64,000 nt of DNA, from positions 327,824-391,823 of the forward strand of contig VUYV01000179.1 in NCBI GenBank assembly GCA_008711295.1, given 5' to 3'. Below are positions 49,556 through 59,828 of this stretch, one piece after another. Source of the stretch: Anarhynchus alexandrinus. Its lineage: Eukaryota > Chordata > Aves > Charadriiformes > Charadriidae. A program made the translations under genes and the position numbers. Every line of letters begins with the position of its first letter. Position 1 is the stretch's first letter. Under the pieces are notes generated by a model that was not told where the DNA came from, did no database searches, and saw only the letters and a list, made by a program, of their open reading frames with translations.

Positions 49556-52173
49556 ATCCCAAGGAGGAAAGGCCACTTGGATTCTGCCACAGGTCAGTTG
49601 ATCTCTTATGGACCCCAGGCTGTAAATTAAGGAAGGTCCCTGCACTCCTGGTGTCTCTTTGTCTTACTGATACTTTAGGGACTACTACTTCTTTAAGTAT
49701 CCCAGCTCTCTACTTAACACTGAAGTATTTATTTGCTCACATACTTATTCACTCACAAAACTGAACTGTTCATATTGTAAAATTGTCAGATATATTTTTG
49801 GGATCTGGCCAGTGAGTATTCTTCCAAATGATTTCTGATAGAGTCGGGTCATTAGAAGGGGCCAGAGGTCACTTTCAACAGGCAGTTGGGATGCAGCCAA
49901 TTTGGTTGGGAGTCTGAAGAGTTCACTAGCTGAGGCACGAACCATACTATGACTGTTGCTCTGAATAACCAAAGAACAGTCCCAAGGATGTTTAATTTTG
50001 TATTAGAGATGTAGCCGTTGAGCATCACTGGTCAAAAAGAAAAGAATAGGAAAAATTGTCTACCAGCTTGAAGCTAAATTATCAAGGCCATGACTCTTTT
50101 TTTTTAATGTTTTAATCCCTCCCTTATGCAATGTATCATGCATCCCCTAATGGTTTTAATCTTCTGTCACACAGTTTTTAAGCAATTAATTAGTCTACCT
50201 ATATAATCAGCATGCACACAAATTCCCGGCTGAAGTATCCACATCTATACAGTTCATGCTTTTTTATATTTTAGTGACATATTTGGGCATTTTCCAGTTT
50301 ATGTGTCCTTTCCTACTGAATGCCACATGTATCTTTTCTGTCCAGTACCCTGTAAATCTTATTAATACCTTCACAAGATCTTTGATGCATTACAGACATC
50401 CACCTTGTTAGTCTAATGTGCAGCTCCTTCTCAGTTACTGTGTTAAGCTCGTTATTTCAGTTGCACAGCTATGACAATTAAACTTCTCATCTGTCAAGCT
50501 GCCAGGGTACTTATTTCTCCTGTGTGCCTTTCCTGTTCTCTGTCTTCATGATCTACGTAAAAACGTTGAAGAAACTTTTAGTGTGCTTTTGTGCTGTGCC
50601 TCGCAGACTGGACCGCTCTTTCTGTTTGAGCTGTATACCGTATTCTAAAAAAACCCCACAAAGTAGCCGAGAGTGATGTTTTATAATTATAACATTTCAA
50701 ATAAAACAGAATTTACCAGTATTCAGGTCTTAATTGTTCCCTCTGCATTAACACTGCCCACTGTCATTTATACTTCCCTAAAGAGTTCAGTACTAATACT
50801 ATTATCCATTTGTTCTGGACCATGGACCAAGGAACTGCACATCCCCGTTATGCAAAGAGTTATATGTTTAAATATTCTTGTATCAGTAGCTATGCAGTTG
50901 ACTTATTTTACAGCACTGGGTTGTAAGACAGACAAGCAAACGACAAGGGAACAATGTACAAGAGACTCATACACGGTTTAGTCCTCAGGCGTGAGATTAT
51001 CCTACAGACATTACTGGGGAGAAATTATTGTGTAATGAATGTCCTGAAACAAACTTCCTGTGTCTCTGTATCCACTCACATATAATGCTATTACATAATC
51101 TTGTTAATAAGTACACGAAGCTTTCTTTTAAAATATTTACATTTTAAAATCAAATACTTCTGCTGTGGGACTTTTCTGGAGACTCGTAGCTTCAATGACT
51201 AGAAAGGTTTTTGTTTCAAAGTGAATGCAGTCACGGTCAGTTTATTAATTCCTGTGCCAACACTGTTGTTTAACTGCTTTCCATGCTTTTTTACAGTTTG
51301 GGGTTTTGTAAACCAAGTCTTACAGAAAAGCTATGTTTTACATAAAGTAAAGAAAGCAAATTCTGGTTATATCTCAGAGTCTATGTCATGATCATTCTAG
51401 CTGTTCTTGTCTACATTTGTCTCAGTGGCCAGATATATGATGTCAAGTAATAGTAGGGGGAAAATGTTGCAATAATCAAGATAGGAGCTGCTAATAAACA
51501 GGCTGAGAACCATTCACAATGATATGTGGAGATGATAAGGGGATAATAACACCCAGAGTACAGGCCCAATGGTCAAGATGACAGTGATGATTCAGGGGAA
51601 GGATACAAAAGCAGGAGAGGGACAATAATATTTCAATTGATTTAGCAAATACAGAAAGTCGGCGTCCAGGAAGAAAAAGAGGGAGCCATAGCCAGAAACC
51701 TTCAAATACTAAAAACAGGAGAAAGAAGAAATAGAGGATCTACTAGTCCTACTCTACTATTCTTTTATCTACTATGATAGGAGAGAGCTATGCTGAGGGA
51801 ACTAGACCAAACATCATAGTACAAGCAGCAATATCAAAAGAAGTAGGAAGAGTATGTACTGTCAAAATAAGTCAGGTAAAAATTTATAATATTATTCACT
51901 TGAAATTTTCCATATCTGTACATGAGGGATTAAGAAATGACTTTCTGAGACTTTATGGGGAGAATAGAGTATAAGAACCTGTGCAAGGCAGTACAGAATC
52001 AAAGTAAACTCCCCCCCGGCCCCAGCTCTGAAATAAAACACTAGCAAAGTAAATACATTCAATAGCAAACACAGGTGTGTGGCTCTGTGCAAACTGCACT
52101 TTGCACCAGACAGTAAATTAGTTCCCAACCAGCACAAGACCAGAGCTAATACAAAATAAACACAGCAGCATCC

Positions 52174-52191
52174 TTTTTTTTTTTTTTTTTT
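52174..52191. repeat. Poly-T run (18)
   Basis: Homopolymer; no processed gene is seen on its left to explain it as a poly-A tail. Confidence 0.9.
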
Positions 52192-52266
52192 AACTCTGAG
52201 CAAAGCACTAAAAATTCAGAGCAACACTGAGTGATAAACATCACTCCCTCTATAAATGACTGGCCC

Positions 52267-52281
52267 GTTGCTAATGGCAAC
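52267..52281. promoter_or_regulatory. Near-palindromic RFX-type X-box
   Basis: gttgctaatggcaac has two inverted half-sites with a three-base spacer; the right half GGCAAC fits the RFX consensus RGYAAC exactly and the left half GTTGCT differs at one base. No promoter is identified nearby. Confidence 0.35.
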
Positions 52282-53453
52282 AGCTCTGTTCCTAAAGTTA
52301 GCTGAGCTCTTAAAGTGGCAAATTCAGTGTCCTCACGTAACTTGCAGAATTTAGCTCATCAGTTTTGCCAACTCCTGCAGCCATACAACTGCATTTAAGC
52401 ATAAACTTTTCCTTTCTCTTTGCATGATACTTATCAAAGAAAAATACAGTTACAGCTAAAGCCTGATCCATAGTGTCCTGAATATGTAAATGGATTCAAT
52501 ATTTAGTCTTGCTATTGTGTGATGCTATTTTATTCCAAATGAATGCTTCTTTGTTTTAAATAATTTTCTACAATACTGTGGGACAGAACCTTTAATTCCA
52601 GATAAAGATGGATGGAAGTGATTCATCCCAATTATGGGACACCACTAAAAGAGGACTTAGGACTAAACAATGTGTTGCTTAGGGTTTCAAACTGTGGTGA
52701 GCAAGTGTTTGCTGGGATGCAATGGTGTGAGAAGCAAACATTGCATTAGTTTATCATTGCAGTTTTGCAAATTGAAACACACTATATCCGGTCTCTGGGG
52801 TAAATGAGGTGATAAGAGTAATCCCTTGTCCTGATTTGTGAGCCTTCATTTTGGTTTTGAAGACCCTTTCATCAAAGTCTGTAAGGAGAACAAAGGTATT
52901 TACACAATAACTTTTTACAGAGAATTTGAAATCAGTTTTGGAAATGTCTTATGTTGGTTTGGACTTTGGTTTTGAATTCCAATAATTTAGAAAATTGTGA
53001 GTTATAAATGGGATGTCTAACTTGTATTAAACAATGTTTAAGATTTCCTTTAAAAATTTCCTTTAAAATTTCATTTTGATTTTTTTAAAAATAATGCATT
53101 TCAAACAAGATTTTTTTCCCTCATAATTGTGGAAACAATTCATTTTCAGCCATGTGTTGATGACAAAAAAGATAGCTGGGGAAAATGTCTAAGTATCAGT
53201 TCATAACCTTTACATTATTGCAATAGGAACTTCATAAACTGAAGAGATAGAATACAAATTATTACTTTTTATTGTGGCTTTTCAAAGGAAGGCATAATTA
53301 TCTAAAGTCAACACTGACCGTTCCACAATTAAAATTATTACAGTCATAACCTGAAACCCCAAAGGGAATCAGGAGCCGGTAGCATAATGCACTGTAAAAG
53401 CACAGTACATTACGAGCATCTACTCACAGCTGCATATCACCTAAACTGATTTC

Positions 53454-53465
53454 GGGGGGGGGGGG
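53454..53465. repeat. Poly-G run (about 12)
   Basis: Homopolymer G on the plus strand, prone to sequencing error. Confidence 0.8.
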
Positions 53466-55257
53466 AAAGAATCAATGAGCTTGATAACTCCAGGTTGAAC
53501 CCCTCTATTCCATTCTGTGCAGTTTTATGTCATAGCCATTGTAACAGTGTCTGGGACTCAGTTCTGTAGCGGTATTTAGGCACCCACTTCCAGTTGCTTT
53601 TTCTGAGTGTTAGACACTCAGAGGGCTGGGAGGGAGGTAAAAAAATGACATACTTTTTTCACTGATTGGCTGTTAACAGGGGATGATGAGTTTTTATGCT
53701 GCTTTTACACAGGCTGAGATGTCAGCACCAAGAGCCAAAAGAGCTGATGAATCAGGTCATGGATGCTACCAAAAATATCTTTGAGCTTCACAAACTTTAT
53801 GCCTCTTTTCTCTGAAACACTTTGTGGTTGTTACTGCATGTGCAGCACACTTCCCCGCCAGGTAAATAGAAATCCACTTCCTGTAGTGCTTTACAAGCAT
53901 TATTTGTTGCCATAAAATATAAATAAAAGCATAAAATATTGAGGAAGATATAATTTTATAGTACATTAAAAATAATAAAAAAATTAACAAGCGTGACAAG
54001 TTAACATTTTACAAACATCAAAGGAGTAGGTGAATTATGGCATTATCGGCAGCAGAACAAGCTATCTCGCGATTAGCCCTGGAGTACTTTATTTTTCCAG
54101 ACCATTTCTAATTAGACCCTTGAAATGAGATTCTGTTAGCAAACCCCTAAATTACAGGCAGCAAAATGGGGATTCAATCCAAATATTTCTGGTGTAGTAC
54201 ATGACTGTGAGCCCAACACACTATGTTGTGCATACAAAGCATTTGAGGTGTACATGTACAGAATGATTATTTGGAAAACTGGGAGCGGGGGGAGAGAGGA
54301 AGAATTAAAAAAGGAAAAAAAGAAAGTAACAACTCCCCATGCGGGTGGCCTTTGTGGGTATATTTGCCAATGGAGAAATTGCCACGTTGTGCAAAGCGCC
54401 AAGAATACTCAAAGGTATTTTGCAGAAAAGAAGGTGAATTTCCACATCGTCATACTTAAGAACTTAGGTGCTCAAGATCAAGAACTAGAAAAATCACAGT
54501 CTAAAGCAGGAAAGGGAAAGGAAAAGGGAAAGGTGAAAGACCGACTAACAGAGGAAAAAAGCTAAAAATTTTCTTGTGTCTACAAGCATGCAATAAAAAC
54601 CATGAAGCCTCACATTGATAAAATATAATGTGGAAAAATATACCATTGCAAGCAAAAGGCAGTATTATCTTGGATGTTTCTTTCTTTTTACTGATTTATC
54701 ATATAGGGTGTAAAGACATATATGTATGCATATGAGGAAAAAAGAAAACATCTATCTTTAGGTTATGTTAAAGTAAACATTACCACAGATTCATAATATC
54801 TTTTGGTATGTATGACTGAACTATATGCTTTTTAAGTTTAAAACCAAAAAAATCTAAAATTAATTATATAAATAATCTAAAATATAAAATTAACTAAGAG
54901 ATCAAAGTAAGATTCTACTTAGACTGTGGCCTCAGTTTTACTTTTAGCATTTTTATTCTCCAGCCAAAAACATCCAAAGTGTTTGTTTTTCACCTTGAAG
55001 TTAAACCAGGCTCTTGAGTTGTTACTGAGTGAACCCACTGGCAGAGGTAAAGGAATCGATTAGATACTTTCTGAAACTATATCCTTTGCAGACAGTATAT
55101 GTCTAAATAAACAGAGGCTCTGATCCGGGGTAATTACTTTAGGAACCCAAGGTAGATATGGATGTGATTAAATATCAGTTTCTTAGCAGAGGACACAGGA
55201 AGAAAACCAGTCATCTGAAATCAGTGGCACAGGTTGCCTGCCTGGTTAGTGAAGTGC

Positions 55258-55306
55258 GATCACGGAATCACGGAATTTTCAGATTTGGAAGGGACCTCTA
55301 GAGATA
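55258..55306 (-). mobile_element. Very short CR1 LINE 3' end
   Basis: 'cacggaatcacggaattttc' followed by 'gatttggaagggacctctag' is the reverse complement of a CR1 3' end with two degenerate octamers. Only about 50 bp remain. Confidence 0.8.
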
Positions 55307-55308
55307 TG

Positions 55309-55981
55309 TGCTTCTGTAGGTTTCCAAGGGGTTCTTTGCTTTACCTGATGACCTAATATGTTTATAGTCAATAAATTTAATATATAAGTAATACTGGAAA
55401 GAGATGGTGACTTTTACTCTCAAGATTATATTTTTTGAAAGTTAGTGATATTTTCCTACTGTGAAAAATATTAAGGATGACAAGGAATTTGGGAGAAAAA
55501 TGAAGGAAAAGCAAAATATGTTACTGAAAAGCTAGAATATATCATATGGGGCAAATATAAAAGGTAGGGAGCTCATGAATGGCAAGTCAATGACCACGTC
55601 TTTTGTCTTATACCATCGGAGAAACAAAATAAATAGTAGACTCTAAGAGCAACCAGAAACATTAGAATATAAAGCAAGGGAAAACTTGAGGAGAAAGTTC
55701 CATGAAAATTTTGTTAACAAAGGGGTCATTTCAGTACTGGAACAGAGAAGGGAAATGGCTCTTGGAGCAATTTGATTTTGATATTTCAGACATCTGGCCA
55801 TGCTGGATCCAGACAGAAGGCAGAGGAATGTTTCTATTTCAAGAGGGAACAGCCCAAAAATAACAGATTCTCTTGTTTGTCAGAATTGTTCTTGTAGTGG
55901 TAAGCTATATGCTCTGAAACTGCCAGAGACAGAAACAAATTGCAACAAAGATAAGCTTTTGGTGCTCATTTCATAGGCAGA
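55309..55981. other. Upstream part of the gypsy fossil or flank, unrecognised
   Basis: This AT-rich stretch precedes the first recognisable gag segment. The N-terminal gag and a 5' LTR would be expected here, but I cannot identify either. Confidence 0.4.
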
Positions 55982-56520
55982 AATGATAAAATATATGAAA
56001 GGGTCAAATGTAAAAGGAGGTACCAGGTCCAAGAAGAAGCAGCTTTTATTACCCTGGTCAGTTTAACTGAACATTGCAAATATGAAATGGTAAAAGGAGA
56101 CCTAGTAAAGAGCAGGGTAATTGCTGGTATCAGAGACACTGATCTATTAGCACAATTTCAGTAACAACTAGATCTCCCTCTGGTAGAAGCTCCAGCACAA
56201 AAACCATAAAAGAATACTGATATGACTCCTTTTTTTAGTAGCAGAAAGGGAGATAATCTCAGACAATATTGATTGAATAAAGAACGAAGACACAAATAAG
56301 GAAGGAGTTCTATTGAACTTACTACGCTAAGAATTGAAAGACCAAAAAATTTCAGTAGGGCAGGGAGATGGAAAATCTGTGGAAGATGTACTAAAGCAGA
56401 AACCACAGCTGACAACAGTGTTTAGCAGAAAAAGAGGATATAGTTCACACCAGAAGGCAGAGCGTTGTACAGCAACATGCCTGTTTCCCCAAATAATAAA
56501 AATTATCTGCTTTAGATATC
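55982..56520 (+). pseudogene. gag relic: capsid-like segment and zinc-knuckle relic
   Basis: From 55982 to a TAA at 56162 one frame is open and matches the late capsid region of gypsy-type Gag: 'NDKIYERVKCKRRYQVQEEA', then 'LTEHCKYEMVKGDLVKSRVI' and 'AGIRDTDLLAQF' (near 56123). After the stop the same frame continues with 'QLDLPLVEA'. At about 56428-56484 a nucleocapsid-like CCHC knuckle is still visible as 'GYSSHQKAERCTATC': the H and later C remain, but the first two Cys are replaced (RKRG). The role in the parent element was particle assembly and RNA binding. Stops at 56162 and further breaks make it non-functional. Confidence 0.65.
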
Positions 56521-56524
56521 TTAA

Positions 56525-58003
56525 AATCATAGAATCATCATAGAATCATAGAATGGTTTAGGTTGGAAAGGACCTTGAAGATCATCGAGTTCCAACCCCC
56601 CTGCCATAGGCAGGGACACCTCCCACTAGACCAGGTTGCCCAAGGCCACGTCCAGCCTGGCCTTGAACACCTCCAGGGATGGGGNNNNNNNNNNNNNNNN
56701 NNNNNNNNNNNNNNNNNNNNNNNNNNNNNNNNNNNNNNNNNNNNNNNNNNNNNNNNNNNNNNNNNNNNNNNNNNNNNNNNNNNNNNNNNNNNNNNNNNNN
56801 NNNNNNNNNNNNNNNNNNNNNNNNNNNNNNNNNNNNNNNNNNNNNNNNNNNNNNNNNNNNNNNNNNNNNNNNNNNNNNNNNNNNNNNNNNNNNNNNNNNN
56901 NNNNNNNNNNNNNNNNNNNNNNNNNNNNNNNNNNNNNNNNNNNNNNNNNNNNNNNNNNNNNNNNNNNNNNNNNNNNNNNNNNNNNNNNNNNNNNNNNNNN
57001 NNNNNNNNNNNNNNNNNNNNNNNNNNNNNNNNNNNNNNNNNNNNNNNNNNNNNNNNNNNNNNNNNNNNNNNNNNNNNNNNNNNNNNNNNNNNNNNNNNNN
57101 NNNNNNNNNNNNNNNNNNNNNNNNNNNNNNNNNNNNNNNNNNNNNNNNNNNNNNNNNNNNNNNNNNNNNNNNNNNNNNNNNNNNNNNNNNNNNNNNNNNN
57201 NNNNNNNNNNNNNNNNNNNNNNNNNNNNNNNNNNNNNNNNNNNNNNNNNNNNNNNNNNNNNNNNNNNNNNNNNNNNNNNNNNNNNNNNNNNNNNNNNNNN
57301 NNNNNNNNNNNNNNNNNNNNNNNNNNNNNNNNNNNNNNNNNNNNNNNNNNNNNNAATCCATGACTCTCCAATTTAGAGACCAGGATATTGTGTGGGACGG
57401 TGTTGAACGCTTTGCACAAGTCCAAGTAGATGACATCAGTTGCTCTTCCCTTGTCCACCGCTGCTGTAACCCCTTCATAGAAGGCCACCAATTTGTCAGG
57501 CATGACTTGCCCTTGGTGAAGCCATGCTGGCTGTCACCAATCACCTCCTTGATTTCTGTGTGCCTCAGCAGAGTTTCCAGGAGGATCTGCTCCATGATCT
57601 TGCCAGGCACAGAGGGGACACTGACTGGCCTGTAGTTCCCTGGGTCTTCCTTATCTCACTTTTTGAAAATAGGGGTTATGTTTCCCCTTTTCCAGTCAGC
57701 AGGAACCTTGCCAGACTGCCACAACTTCTCAAATATGATGGCTAGTGGCTTAGCGACTTCATCTGCCAGTTCCCTCAGGACCTGTGGATGTACCTCATCA
57801 GGTCCCATGGACTTGTGCACCTTCAGGTTCCTCAGGTGGTCTCGCACTTGATCTTCACCTACAGTGGGCGGTTCTCCATTTTCCCAATCCTCGCCTTTGC
57901 ATTCTGCATCATGGGCAGTGCGGCTGCAGTCCTTGCCAGTGAAGACTGAGGCAAAAAAGTCACTGAGTACCTCAGCTCTGTCTCTGTCCTGGGTAACCGG
58001 GGA
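56525..58003 (-). mobile_element. CR1 LINE nested in the gypsy fossil, interrupted by gap
   Basis: The right part (57355-58003) encodes, on the minus strand, ORF2 from the linker upstream of RT ('[20 protein letters not shown]') into RT ('[13 protein letters not shown]', then the motif A region '[13 protein letters not shown]'). The left part is the 3' end with octamer tail (56525-56684). An in-frame TGA lies at 57656-57658, directly after 'ITPIFKK', and a one-base deletion near 57491 shifts the frame between 'KSCLTN' and '[12 protein letters not shown]'. Motif A keeps its first Asp. The 3' end is of the same type as the CR1 at 20.3 kb. The piece hidden by the gap should hold the rest of RT and the C-terminus. 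Confidence 0.9.
56685..57354. other. Assembly gap (670 N)
   Basis: Unknown sequence inside the CR1 copy. Its real length may differ. Long frames reported across it consist of N and carry no information. Confidence 1.
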
Positions 58004-58069
58004 ATCTATATTTCTATAGAATTCTATAGATTCTATCTATTTCACATCAGGGAATCTATATTTCTATTA

Positions 58070-58600
58070 TAACAGAAAAAAACAGCATGAAACTAAAATG
58101 CTGAATTTCTTGACCAAAAATGGTTATAAAAATTTCAATAATAATTTATAGACAGTCTAATAATGGATATTTGTAAAGGCAAATGAAAATATATACAGGA
58201 GTAGTTGCATGGGAGGATGATTGTGGTCAGTATCCAGATGAACTGGAGAAAAATACATTTCTTGGAAAAATATAATGCAAAGACTGATGCTCTCGCACTA
58301 GGTGGCCAGCAAAACAAGGTCAAGGATACATCAGTAGCAAAAAGACAAATTACTGATGAGATGTAGCCACATGTCTTTATGGGAATAGAAGAGTTGCCAA
58401 GAAAATATAAGATAAAACTTGTGACATCAGCAATTCTAACAACAGTCTCTGACCTCTGTGTTTTTTTGATAGAGAAGGTAAGAAAAGAGTAAAAGAGAAT
58501 GGAAGATATGAGAGGTATTTGAAAGATAAAAGTACTTAAGGTCTCATATGGAATGAAAGTCCCAAAGCTCAGCAGAAAATTAGCATACGTATGTGGAGGA
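58070..58600 (+). pseudogene. Aspartic protease relic of the gypsy fossil
   Basis: The plus strand contains 'KNTFLGKI' (near 58237) and, in the frame 58380-58475, 'KIKLVTSAILTTVSD', which aligns with the active-site region of retroelement aspartic proteases. The catalytic D-T-G-A box now reads V-T-S-A (58421-58432), so the catalytic Asp and the Gly are lost. The frame ends at a TAA after 'EKVRKE'. The long 170-codon frame on the opposite strand (58135-58647) is an AT-driven antisense shadow. Confidence 0.5.
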
Positions 58601-58614
58601 AAAAAAAAAAAAAA
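58600..58614. repeat. Poly-A run (15)
   Basis: Homopolymer between the protease and RT relics. Confidence 0.9.
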
Positions 58615-58779
58615 GCTTCTTATATTAACTTGTTTACCATAAACCAAATATTCTCAAAGTTATATACTTTGAAAGTCCTCTTGGCTTTTCTCCTCCCTGG
58701 CTTTTTCATGAAAGAATCTAAGCATTAACTGTATTCATCATTGTATTTGGAGGGTACTATGTCAGCTGGCTCCCAGTCA

Positions 58780-58998
58780 GTATCACTCTAGCAACAGAAA
58801 ATTTCTGAAAAAGACATCTCAGATGGTGCCAGGGTTGTTTGGCATCCTTTACCATGCAGAAGATGTGTTGGTTTATGACAGAAATAAAACTGAGCGTGAT
58901 GAATTTTTAGATACTTTCAACAAGCTGGCCTTGCTCTGAATGAGGCTACTACCTGTGAGAAGGAGCAGATAAAATATGTGCTGTTTAGTATTAAGAAA
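58780..58998 (+). pseudogene. Reverse transcriptase relic of the gypsy fossil
   Basis: A short block 'TLATENF' ends in a TGA (58806-58808). After a frame change, 58823-58939 is open and carries the RT active-site motif region: 'GLFGILYHAEDVLVYDRNKT', where the Y-x-D-D box reads Y-H-A-E-D, followed by 'ERDEFLDTFNKLAL'. A TGA at 58937-58939 and a second frame change lead to 'LNEATTCEKEQIKYVLFSI', which matches the post-active-site primer-grip and 'LG' region. In the dyad the first Asp is now Glu. With two frame changes and two stops it cannot be active. Confidence 0.7.
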
Positions 58999-59828
58999 TA
59001 GGAAGTTCTGGTGAACCATCACGTTTCTGCAGTTGCAGAAAAAGCCCAGCAAAGTTTGTAAATGCAGTAAAGTTGCAATGATCAGAAGGACCAGATTTTG
59101 GAAAGCAACTAATAAAGCCATTTAACATTAAAGAAGTATTGATACATCTACCTCTTTGGCACAAAATACTGTTGTGCGTGTCATCCAGAGGTAATGACAA
59201 GGGATGCATCGTTGTTTGGTATATATATATATGTCCCCATCAAAGAAAACCTGTCGGGAGACAAAAAACCACACCCTGTTGTATTCATATTAAAAAGTTA
59301 GGGATAATAAATAAATAGTACATTCCAGGCTGCTCAAATAACCACATGGACTTGCAAAAAGGACCTGCCTACTCTTAATGTACTTGGCTAGTTTCATAAC
59401 ACCGAAACAGATTGTAGCCATTATTCGGTTTATATTCAACAAATGACCTTTCCTTTTAGATTCAGAGACTCTGATCAGAAGTGGTGCTTTCTTTTAATCT
59501 TTGATAGCAGCAAGTATTCTTATGGAAAGTCTTTAAGCAGAACTTATGTAAAAAACCAGACTTTTGAGGAAGATGCCCAAGTAGATATATGTTAATATTG
59601 ACCTGAAAATAATGATACTCTGTCAATCAATAGAAATAAAATGTATTAATTTTTTTAATTCATTATTTATTATTATTTAAAGCAATTTTTTTTATTGCTG
59701 CCAAAAAAGAAAGAGACAAGGGGATGAAATTCCAACAGACCGATTGCCACAGTAGTAAACACAAGCTGACTTTCAGATATCTGACATTGGGATTATGGAG
59801 TGAAAGTATTTTTAATCCTCTGAGATTT
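58999..59828 (+). other. Expected RNase H interval of the gypsy fossil, unrecognised
   Basis: Position predicts the RT connection and RNase H domains. A possible connection-domain trace reads 'MYLASFITPK' near 59379. I see no clear RNase H catalytic motif. A short (TA)n tract lies at 59219-59233. Confidence 0.3.

Larger units (their letters stand above)
48976..49972 (-). other. Cluster of three unexplained minus-strand ORFs
   Basis: Reading down the minus strand, frames at 49972-49745, 49645-49334 and 49194-48976 follow one another. The last has clearly gene-like composition ('FPVTGRKLKGCLDKKIGIKY', then 'FQIDFSYNAEDDDLP') and ends in TAA. A TATA box (gtataaaag, 49491-49483) lies inside the middle frame, which argues that this part is promoter or LTR rather than coding. 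I recognise no family. Possible readings are a small TATA-driven gene, an old LTR followed by unrelated sequence, or chance. Confidence 0.2.
48098..55257. other. Non-genic sequence with an ORF cluster at 48.98-49.97 kb
   Basis: No gene was recognised. Simple runs: T18 at 52174-52191 and G12 at about 53454-53465. An RFX-like X-box is at 52267-52281. The 51.4-51.9 kb part is purine-rich on the plus strand. Confidence 0.45.

Noticed and set aside
56538..57635. Several 240-340-codon ORFs across the gap
   Set aside because: Most of each is N; only the ends are real sequence and they belong to CR1.
58135..58647. 170-codon minus-strand ORF
   Set aside because: Hydrophobic and AT-driven, antisense to the protease region of the gypsy fossil; no motif of its own.
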